Shown here piece by piece: positions 30,475 through 37,219 of a stretch of 64,000 nucleotides of DNA (position 1 is its first letter; the number at the start of each line of letters is the position of its first letter). Below the pieces are notes generated by a model. The model saw nothing but the letters and a program-made list of their open reading frames with translations. It had not been told where the DNA came from and did not search any database. Source of the stretch: Zestomonas insulae (GTDB lineage: Bacteria; Pseudomonadota; Gammaproteobacteria; Pseudomonadales; Pseudomonadaceae); the NCBI RefSeq assembly GCF_016901015.1, contig NZ_JAFEUP010000004.1, forward strand, positions 372,001 through 436,000. The letters run 5' to 3'. The position numbers were made by a program, and so were the translations under genes.

Positions 30475-32142
30475 ATGACCTTGCAACTCAGTTTCGGTGA
30501 AGCCAGCGCCACCGGCCCGCGCGCGGAGAACCAGGACGCCCTGCGCGTTGTCACCCCGGCACCGGCGCTGGCGGCCAGCAAGGGCTACCTGTTCGCCCTC
30601 GCCGACGGCGTCAGCCAGTGCGCCGACGGCGGCCTCGCCGCGCGCGCCACCCTGCAGGCGCTGGCCCTCGATTACTACGCCACCCCGGAAACCTGGGCGG
30701 TGGCGCAATCCCTGGAACGTCTGCTGCTCGCCCACAACCGCTGGCTGCGTGCCAACGGCGGCGGCCAGCCCTTGCTCACCACGCTGACCGCGCTGGTCCT
30801 TCGCGGTCGGCGCTTCACCCTCGCCCACGTCGGCGACTGTCGCGCCTACCGCTGGCAAGCCGGCCAGCTCGAGCGTCTCAGCGAAGATCACGTCTGGGAC
30901 CAGCCGGGCATGCAGCACGTGCTCAAGCGCGCGCTCGGCCTGGACCAGCACCTGGTGGTCGATTATCTCGACGGCGAACTGCGCCCCGGCGAACGCTTCC
31001 TGCTGGTCAGCGACGGCGTCTGGGCCACCCTCGGCGATACCGCCATCCAGCGCATCCTCGAGGACGCCGAAGCGCCGGAGGCGATCTGCCAGGCGCTGGT
31101 CAGCGCCGCGCACCTGGCCGGCGGGCAAGACAACGCCAGCGCGCTGCTGGTGCAAGTGGGCGACCTGCCGGAAAGCGCCCTCAGCGATACCCTGGCACAA
31201 CTTGACCACTGGCCACTGCCGCCCAAGCTGCGCGACGGCCAGGCGTTCGAAGGCTGGCAGGTCGAACGCCTTCACAACGAGAGCCGCCAGTCGCTGGTCT
31301 ACCGCGTGCGCGACGCCCAGGAGCGGCGCTGGCTGCTGAAAACCCTGCCGGCCAGCCGCACCGACGACGCCTTGGCCGCGCCGGCACTGCTGCTCGAAGA
31401 ATGGTTCCTGCGCCGCGTGGCCGGGCGCCACTTCCCGGAAGTTCACTCGCTGCCGCAGCGCCAGCACCTCTACTATGTGCAGCGCGAGTACCCCGGCCAG
31501 ACGCTCGCCGAGCACCTGCGCCTGAACGGCCCGCTGGCCCTGCCGGAGTGGCTGGACGTCGCCCCGCGGCTGCTCAAGGCGCTCGGCATGCTGCACCGTC
31601 GCAACATCCTGCACCGCGACATCAAACCGGAAAACCTGCTGTGGGGCGACGACGGCGAGCTGCGCGTACTCGACTTCGGCCTCGCCTACTGCCCCGGCCT
31701 GTCCCAGGACGAAGCCCACAGCCTGCCCGGCACGCCCAGCTACATCGCCCCGGAAGCCTTCAGCGGCGCCGCGCCGAATGCCCAACAGGACCTCTACGCC
31801 GCCGGCGTGACGCTCTATCACCTGCTCACCGGGCACTATCCACACGGCGAGATCGAAGCCTTCCAGCACCCGCGCTTCGGCCAGCCGACACCGGCCAGCC
31901 GCTACCGCCCGGACCTGCCGAGCTGGCTCGACGACTGCCTGAAACGCGCCGTCGCCGCCGACCCCGCCGAGCGCTTCGAAACCGCCGAGGAATGGCTGCT
32001 GCGCCTCGAGCAGGGCGAGCGCCAGGCCCTGGCGCAACGCCCGCGCCCGTTGCTGGAACGCGAGCCGCTGAAGGTCTGGCGCGGGGTGGCGCTGGCATCG
32101 CTGCTGCTCAACCTGGTGCTGGTACTCTGTCTGCTGCACTGA
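30475..32142 (+). CDS. Fused PP2C-type phosphatase and Ser/Thr protein kinase, membrane-tethered
   Basis: A 555-residue fusion. Residues 1-235 form a PP2C phosphatase with metal-binding aspartates D21 (ENQDAL), D44 (LADGVS), D180 (VSDGVW) and D219 (GGQDNAS). Residues about 258-520 form a Hanks-type kinase with a likely ATP-lysine K289 (LLKT), HRD at 380-382 (HRDIKPENLL) and DFG at 400-402, followed by GTPSYIAPE. A hydrophobic helix (about 536-554) anchors the C-terminus. Both catalytic halves look intact, so one polypeptide could reverse its own signal. The P. aeruginosa counterpart sits in the same nitrate locus. The start ATG at 30475 has GAAGGA upstream. Targets are unknown. Confidence 0.92.
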   Translation: MTLQLSFGEASATGPRAENQDALRVVTPAPALAASKGYLFALADGVSQCADGGLAARATLQALALDYYATPETWAVAQSLERLLLAHNRWLRANGGGQPLLTTLTALVLRGRRFTLAHVGDCRAYRWQAGQLERLSEDHVWDQPGMQHVLKRALGLDQHLVVDYLDGELRPGERFLLVSDGVWATLGDTAIQRILEDAEAPEAICQALVSAAHLAGGQDNASALLVQVGDLPESALSDTLAQLDHWPLPPKLRDGQAFEGWQVERLHNESRQSLVYRVRDAQERRWLLKTLPASRTDDALAAPALLLEEWFLRRVAGRHFPEVHSLPQRQHLYYVQREYPGQTLAEHLRLNGPLALPEWLDVAPRLLKALGMLHRRNILHRDIKPENLLWGDDGELRVLDFGLAYCPGLSQDEAHSLPGTPSYIAPEAFSGAAPNAQQDLYAAGVTLYHLLTGHYPHGEIEAFQHPRFGQPTPASRYRPDLPSWLDDCLKRAVAADPAERFETAEEWLLRLEQGERQALAQRPRPLLEREPLKVWRGVALASLLLNLVLVLCLLH

Positions 32143-32236
32143 AGGCTGCGGCGATGCGTCTGACTTGCGCGATCGAGGCAAGTCGACCAGATTCTCAGCA
32201 GCCCTTTTTCTTGTCCGCGCAGACAGTAGGAAGTCC

Positions 32237-33376
32237 ATGTCGGAAGTCGGCAGCATCGCCCTGGAAGACTCGGTGTCACCACCACGCCTGAGTGTGCGCG
32301 GCGACTGGACCCTCAAGCACTACAACCAGCTGGCCGCCGAACTCGAACAACTGCCCCAGGGCGACCAGGCGGCGCAGCGGCAGATCGATCTCAGCGCGCT
32401 AGGCCAGCTGGACACCGCCGGCGCCGCGCTGCTCGGCCGCTGGCTCGGTGAAGCGCGCTTGCTCGAACTGGCCCAGCAGACCCCCAACCTACCGCAGGAA
32501 CGCGTCGCCCTGCTGCGCACCGTGGCTGAAGCGCTGCCCGATTGCCCACCGACGCCCGGCGCTGCCGCTGGCCCGGCGCACCTCGAAGTGCTTGAAGAGG
32601 TCGGCATCACCGTCGAGGGCGTGTGGAAGCAGTTGCGCGCCCTCCTCGGCTTTATCGGCCTGACCCTGGAAAGCCTGCTGCGCAGCCTGCTGCAGCCCCG
32701 CCAGTGGCGCATCACCTCGCTGGTCGCGCACATCGAACAGACTGGCCTGAATGCCATCCCGATCATCATGCTGCTGACCTTCATGGTCGGCGCTGTGGTG
32801 GCGTTCCTCGGCGCCACGGTGCTGGCCAACTTCGGCGCGACCATCTACACCGTGCACCTGGTAGCGTTCTCCTTCCTGCGCGAGTTCGGCGTGCTGCTCA
32901 CCGCGATCCTCATGGCCGGCCGCACCGCCAGCGCCTTTACCGCGCAGATCGGCTCGATGAAAGCCAACGAGGAAATCGACGCGATCCGAGTGCTCGGTCT
33001 CGACCCCATGGCGTTGCTGGTGCTGCCGCGCATGCTGGCGATGATGATCAGCCTGCCGATCCTCACCTTCATCGCCATGCTCTGCGGGATTGCCGGCGGC
33101 GCGGTGGTCAGCACCCTGCTGCTCGACATCTCACCGGCCATGTTCCTGCATGTGCTGCAGACCGAGATTCCGGTGCGGCACTTCTTCATCGGCCTGGTCA
33201 AGGCGCCGTTCTTCGCCTTCATCATCGCCATCATCGGCTGCCTGGAAGGCTTCAAATCCGGCGGCAGCGCCAAGTCGGTGGGCGACCACACCACCTCCAG
33301 CGTGGTCCAGTCGATCTTCGTGGTGATCCTCCTCGATGCGGTGGCGGCGATGTTCTTCATGGAGATGGGCTGGTGA
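32237..33376 (+). CDS. MlaE-type lipid ABC permease with N-terminal STAS domain
   Basis: This 379-residue inner-membrane permease has an N-terminal MlaB-like STAS domain (about 15-90) fused to an MlaE permease (about 150-379) with five to six TM helices and the family segments FLREFGVLLTAILMAGR, IGSMKANEEIDAIRVLG and FKSGGSAKSVGDHTT. MlaE proteins move phospholipids or other lipids between membranes with an MCE ring. I start at the ATG at 32237 (AGGAAG upstream). It is the first gene of a tight four-gene operon and overlaps the ATPase gene by four bases. Confidence 0.93.
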   Translation: MSEVGSIALEDSVSPPRLSVRGDWTLKHYNQLAAELEQLPQGDQAAQRQIDLSALGQLDTAGAALLGRWLGEARLLELAQQTPNLPQERVALLRTVAEALPDCPPTPGAAAGPAHLEVLEEVGITVEGVWKQLRALLGFIGLTLESLLRSLLQPRQWRITSLVAHIEQTGLNAIPIIMLLTFMVGAVVAFLGATVLANFGATIYTVHLVAFSFLREFGVLLTAILMAGRTASAFTAQIGSMKANEEIDAIRVLGLDPMALLVLPRMLAMMISLPILTFIAMLCGIAGGAVVSTLLLDISPAMFLHVLQTEIPVRHFFIGLVKAPFFAFIIAIIGCLEGFKSGGSAKSVGDHTTSSVVQSIFVVILLDAVAAMFFMEMGW

Positions 33377-34155
33377 GCGGCGAAGCGCTGGTCGAAGTAC
33401 GCGGCCTGGTCAACCGCTTCGGCCCGCAGGTGGTACACGAGAACCTCGACCTGGACATCCGTCGCGGCGAGATTCTCGGCGTGGTCGGCGGTTCCGGGAC
33501 CGGCAAATCGGTGCTGCTGCGCAGCATCGTCGGCCTGTTGCGCCCAGCCGCCGGCAACATCCAGGTGTTCGGCGAAAGCCTGCTGGATGCGCCGCCCGAA
33601 CGCCGCTCGCAGATCGAGCGGCGCTTCGGTGTGCTGTTCCAGCGCGGCGCGCTGTTCTCCTCGCTGACGGTAATCGAGAACATCGCGCTGCCGCTGATCG
33701 AGCACGCCGGCCTCGCGCGGCCAGATGCGGAGCGCCTGGCTCGCGTCAAAGTCGGCCTCGCCGGGCTGCCCGCCGACGCCGGCGACAAGTACCCGGACTC
33801 GCTGTCGGGCGGCATGATCAAGCGCGCCGCGCTGGCCCGGGCAATTGCCCTCGACCCGGAAATCCTGTTCCTCGACGAACCCACCGCCGGCCTCGACCCG
33901 ATCGGCGCGGCGGCCTTCGACCAACTGATCCTCACCCTGCGCGATGCGCTGGGCCTCAGCGTGTTTCTGGTCACCCACGACCTCGACACGCTGTACAGCA
34001 TCTGCGACCGGGTCGCTGTGCTGTCGCAGAAACGCGTACTGGTCGCCGACACCCTGGCGGTGGTCGAAGACACCGACGACGCCTGGATACGCGAATACTT
34101 TCACGGCCCACGCGGCCGCGCGGCGCAAAACGCTGCAAACCGGGAGAAAGCCTGA
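33373..34155 (+). CDS. MlaF-like ABC transporter ATP-binding protein
   Basis: A 260-residue nucleotide-binding subunit for the MCE transporter. Walker A GGSGTGKS (about 39-46), Q-loop LFQRGALFSSLT, signature LSGGMIKRAALARA, Walker B EILFLDEPTAGLDP, and the H-loop in VTHD are all present. The LSGGM signature is typical of MlaF/MKL ATPases. Translation starts at GTG 33373 within GTGA, where the permease stop codon overlaps, so the two are translationally coupled. The frame is open far upstream, but that is a shadow of the permease. Confidence 0.95.
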   Translation: MSGEALVEVRGLVNRFGPQVVHENLDLDIRRGEILGVVGGSGTGKSVLLRSIVGLLRPAAGNIQVFGESLLDAPPERRSQIERRFGVLFQRGALFSSLTVIENIALPLIEHAGLARPDAERLARVKVGLAGLPADAGDKYPDSLSGGMIKRAALARAIALDPEILFLDEPTAGLDPIGAAAFDQLILTLRDALGLSVFLVTHDLDTLYSICDRVAVLSQKRVLVADTLAVVEDTDDAWIREYFHGPRGRAAQNAANREKA

Positions 34156-35093
34156 TGGAAACCCGTGCGCATCATGTGCTGATCGGCCTGTTCACCGTGC
34201 TGGCGGTGGGCAGCGCGCTGCTGTTCGCCCTGTGGATGGGCAAGTCCAGCGTCGACCGCGAATTCAAGCTGTATGACGTAGTGTTCAAGGAGGCGGTCAG
34301 CGGCCTGTCCGTCGGCAGCAGCGTGCAGTACAGCGGCATCAAGGTCGGCGACGTGATCCGCCTGCGCCTCGATCCCAAGGACCCACGTCAGGTCCAGGCG
34401 CGCATCCGCGTGGCCGGTGACACGCCGATCAAGGAAAACACCCGCGCGCGCCTGGCCCTGACCAGCATCACCGGCGGCTCGGTGATCCAGCTCTACGGCG
34501 GCACGCCGAAAAGCCCGTTCCTCGCCACCCAGAATGGCAACCCGGCGATCATCGTCGCCGACCCCTCGCCGCTGTCGCGTCTGCTGGCCAACGGCGAGGA
34601 CATGGTCACCAACATCAACAACCTGATCGCCAATGCCAACCGCATGTTCTCCAACGAGAACATCGACCGGGTCAGCAAAACCCTCGCCAACATCGAAATG
34701 ACCACCGACGCGGTTGCCGGCCAACGCAGCGAGATCCAGCAGACGCTGCGCCAGCTCGGCGAAGTCAGCCGCCAGGCCAGCGCCATGCTGCAGCAGACTG
34801 GCGAGCTAATGCGCAATACCAACGGCCTGATCGACAAGCAGGGACGCAGCGTGATGGACAGTGCGGCGCAGACCATGGCCGCGCTGGATCGCACCAGCAC
34901 CAGCCTGGAACAGATGCTCAACCGCAATCAGGACGCCTTGAACGGCGGCATCCAGGGCCTCAGCGAGATCGGCCCGGCGGTGACCGAGCTGCGCAACGCC
35001 CTCGCCTCGCTGCGTCATATGACTCAGCGCCTGTCCGATAACCCGAGCAGCCTGCTGCTGGATCGCCAACAGACCAAGGAGTTTCAGCCATGA
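34155..35093 (+). CDS. MCE-family (MlaD-like) lipid-binding protein
   Basis: A 312-residue protein with one N-terminal membrane helix (about 9-28), an MCE domain (about 38-115; YDVVFKEAVSGLSVGSSV, YSGIKVGDV) and a long helical C-terminal part (about 140-300) rich in Gln, Asn and Ser, likely coiled. MCE proteins form hexameric rings in the periplasm that shield lipids during transport; a long helical tail suggests a needle-like extension as in PqiB/YebT relatives. It overlaps the ATPase stop (TGATG) and the lipoprotein start (ATGA), placing it firmly in the operon. Confidence 0.93.
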   Translation: METRAHHVLIGLFTVLAVGSALLFALWMGKSSVDREFKLYDVVFKEAVSGLSVGSSVQYSGIKVGDVIRLRLDPKDPRQVQARIRVAGDTPIKENTRARLALTSITGGSVIQLYGGTPKSPFLATQNGNPAIIVADPSPLSRLLANGEDMVTNINNLIANANRMFSNENIDRVSKTLANIEMTTDAVAGQRSEIQQTLRQLGEVSRQASAMLQQTGELMRNTNGLIDKQGRSVMDSAAQTMAALDRTSTSLEQMLNRNQDALNGGIQGLSEIGPAVTELRNALASLRHMTQRLSDNPSSLLLDRQQTKEFQP

Positions 35094-35704
35094 CCAGCGC
35101 CCTTCTCCGCAGCCTCGGCCTGGCCTCCGCCGCGCTGCTGGCCAGCTGCTCGCTGCTGCCGGAAGCCGAAACGGTACAGACCTATCTATTGCCGCACGGC
35201 GCCAACCAGGCGCCGGCCAATCGCGGCACGGTTGCACAGTCGCTGAGCATCGGCCGCCCGCAAGCCAGCCAGCTGCTCGACAGCACGCGCATCGCCGTGG
35301 TGCCGCAAGGCAGCGAGATCAGCACCTACAAGGGCGCGCGCTGGAGCAATCCAAGTACCGCGCTGTTGCGTGACCGGCTGCTGGAAAACTTCCAGAGCGA
35401 TGGCCGCTTCGCCGCGGTAAGCAGTGACGAACAGCACGCGCAGGCCGACCTGAGCCTGATCAGCAACCTGATGGCGTTCCAGAGCGAGTACGTCGACGGC
35501 AAGCCGCAGGTGGTGATCCGCCTCGACGCTCGCCTGGTGCGCGAGACCACCCAGCGCATCGTCGCCAGTCGCAGCTTCGTGGTCCGCCAACCGAGCGCGG
35601 ATGTCGCGGTGCCGGCGGTGGTCGACGCCTTCGGCCAGGCCAGCGACCAGTTGTCCCGCCAGCTGATCGAGTGGACCGCCACCCAGGCCAGAACGCTGAA
35701 GTAG
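35090..35704 (+). CDS. ABC-type transport auxiliary lipoprotein (PqiC-like)
   Basis: A 204-residue lipoprotein. The signal peptide ends in the lipobox LLASC (C20), followed by an ABC_trans_aux domain (TYLLP, IAVVPQGSEISTY, WSNPSTALLRDRLLENFQSD) of the kind found in PqiC. Such proteins sit at the inner face of the outer membrane and receive the tip of the MCE assembly. It overlaps the MCE gene by four bases and is the last gene of the four. Its presence makes the system PqiABC-like in topology rather than canonical Mla, which lacks this component. Confidence 0.9.
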   Translation: MTSALLRSLGLASAALLASCSLLPEAETVQTYLLPHGANQAPANRGTVAQSLSIGRPQASQLLDSTRIAVVPQGSEISTYKGARWSNPSTALLRDRLLENFQSDGRFAAVSSDEQHAQADLSLISNLMAFQSEYVDGKPQVVIRLDARLVRETTQRIVASRSFVVRQPSADVAVPAVVDAFGQASDQLSRQLIEWTATQARTLK

Positions 35705-35809
35705 GCGCGCACCACAACGGCGCCGTTTCGCCTTGTTGCGGTGCACCCGCGCCGTCCTCCTTCCCCGCACCGCGCGCTCAGAGCGCGCCGTTGCTGACCC
35801 GCTGCCACT

Positions 35810-35825
35810 TGGCACGCCCTCTGCA
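35810..35825 (+). promoter_or_regulatory. Sigma-54 promoter of the nitrate reductase operon
   Basis: TGGCACG-CCCT-CTGCA matches the -24/-12 consensus with one mismatch. GG (35811-35812) and GC (35823-35824) are exactly 10 bases apart. GGTGCA at 35740-35745 and GCACC at 35709-35713 could be part of upstream activator (NtrC) sites. The predicted start near 35836 is just ahead of the hairpin leader. Confidence 0.85.
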
Positions 35826-35854
35826 ATAACGACTCCGACAATCACATAAAGCGT

Positions 35855-35942
35855 CCCTCTCAACGGCGAGAGGGCACTTCCCGACAGAACGGGATTGGAC
35901 AAAGGCGTCCTTGCTGGGTAACCGGCAAGGCGCCTTTTTTTT
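35855..35942 (+). promoter_or_regulatory. ANTAR (NasT) two-hexaloop attenuator leader of the nitrate reductase operon
   Basis: Hairpin 1: perfect 7-bp stem 35855-35861/35868-35874 with hexaloop AACGGC. Hairpin 2: 5-bp stem 35879-35883/35890-35894 with hexaloop ACAGAA. Both loops have A1 and G4. Six bases later begins a strong terminator: AAAGGCG and CCTTGC (35901-35914) pair with GCAAGG and CGCCTTT, ending in eight T (35935-35942). The first loop is identical to that of the transporter leader. NasT released by nitrate-bound NasS is expected to bind the hairpins and allow read-through into the reductase genes. Confidence 0.88.
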
Positions 35943-35975
35943 GTTTCCGTGATTTTTGTGCCGGAGATTCCCCGC

Positions 35976-37217
35976 ATGAAAAAGCTCAAGTTGATTCTGA
36001 TCGGTAACGGCATGGCCGGTGTGCGCACTCTCGAAGAGCTGCTCAAACTCGCGCCGGATCTCTACGACATCACCGTGTTCGGCGCCGAACCACATCCGAA
36101 CTACAACCGCATCCTGCTTTCGCCGGTCCTGGCCGGCGAACAGACCTTCGACGACATCGTGCTCAACGACCTCAACTGGTATGCGGACCACGGCATCAAG
36201 CTGCTGCTCGGCCGCAAGGTGGTGCGCATCGACCGCAAGGCGCGCCGGGTAATCGCCGACGACGGCAGCGAAGCCGAGTACGACCGCCTGCTCATCGCCA
36301 CCGGCTCCAACCCGTTCATCCTGCCGGTGCCGGGCAATCGTCTGGAGGGTGTGGTCGGCTACCGCGACATCGCCGACACGCAGCAGATGATGGCGACCGC
36401 CAAGACCCACAGCCACGCGGTGGTGATCGGCGGCGGCCTGCTCGGCCTGGAGGCCGCCAACGGCCTGCGCCAGCGCGGTATGCAGGTCACCGTGGTGCAC
36501 CTCTCCGACTGGCTGCTCGAGCGCCAGCTGGACAAGACCGCCGGCAAACTGCTGCAGGGCGCGCTGGAGTCGCGCGGTATCCACTTCCGTCTCAATGAAC
36601 AGACCGAAGAGCTGCTCGACAACGGCGACGGCCGGGTCTGCGCCGTGCAGTTCAAGAGCGGCGACGTGATCCCCGCCGACCTGGTGGTGATGGCCGCTGG
36701 CATCCGCCCGAACACCGAGCTCGCGGAACAATCCGGAATTCCCTGCAACCGCGGCATCCTGGTCAACGACACCCTGCAAACCAACGACCCGCGCATCTAC
36801 GCCATCGGCGAATGCGCCAGTCATCGCGGCATCGCCTACGGCCTGGTGGCACCCCTGTTCGACCAGGCCCGGGTCTGCGCAAACCACCTCGCCCAGTTCG
36901 GTTTCGCCAGCTACAAGGGCTCGGTGACCTCGACCAAGCTCAAGGTCACCGGCATCGACCTGTTCTCCGCCGGCGACTTCATGGGCGGCGCCGGCACCGA
37001 GACCATCACCCTCTGGGACCCGATCGGCAGCGTCTACAAGAAGCTGGTGATCAAAGACGACCAACTGGTCGGCGCCTGCCTCTACGGAGACACCGTCGAC
37101 GGTGGCTGGTACTTCGAGCAGGTGCGCGAGAAGGCCAACATCGCCGCGATCCGCGACTACCTGATGTTCGGCGCCGACAGCCTGGCGGGCGCCGGCCGCG
37201 CCGCCGGCAGGTACTGA
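35976..37217 (+). CDS. nasB: FAD/NAD(P)H electron-transfer subunit of assimilatory nitrate reductase (NirB N-terminal-like)
   Basis: A 413-residue flavoprotein matching only the FAD- and NAD(P)H-binding front half of NirB. FAD motif LILIGNGMAGVR (residues 5-16), NAD motif AVVIGGGLLGLEAANGLR (about 150), and the second FAD contact IYAIGECASHRG (about 270). It stops where NirB would continue into a [2Fe-2S] and then a siroheme domain. It most likely passes electrons from NAD(P)H to the reductase encoded three bases downstream, like Klebsiella NasC. The ATG at 35976 lies 33 bases after the attenuator T-run. Naming in this family varies; the symbol is a best fit. Confidence 0.88.
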   Translation: MKKLKLILIGNGMAGVRTLEELLKLAPDLYDITVFGAEPHPNYNRILLSPVLAGEQTFDDIVLNDLNWYADHGIKLLLGRKVVRIDRKARRVIADDGSEAEYDRLLIATGSNPFILPVPGNRLEGVVGYRDIADTQQMMATAKTHSHAVVIGGGLLGLEAANGLRQRGMQVTVVHLSDWLLERQLDKTAGKLLQGALESRGIHFRLNEQTEELLDNGDGRVCAVQFKSGDVIPADLVVMAAGIRPNTELAEQSGIPCNRGILVNDTLQTNDPRIYAIGECASHRGIAYGLVAPLFDQARVCANHLAQFGFASYKGSVTSTKLKVTGIDLFSAGDFMGGAGTETITLWDPIGSVYKKLVIKDDQLVGACLYGDTVDGGWYFEQVREKANIAAIRDYLMFGADSLAGAGRAAGRY

Positions 37218-37219
37218 CA

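Noticed and set aside
35976..37217. A frameshift or truncation of a full-length nirB
   Set aside because: The stop is followed after two bases by a well-formed nitrate reductase start, and no siroheme-domain sequence was found downstream in any frame. A naturally short electron-transfer subunit explains it better.
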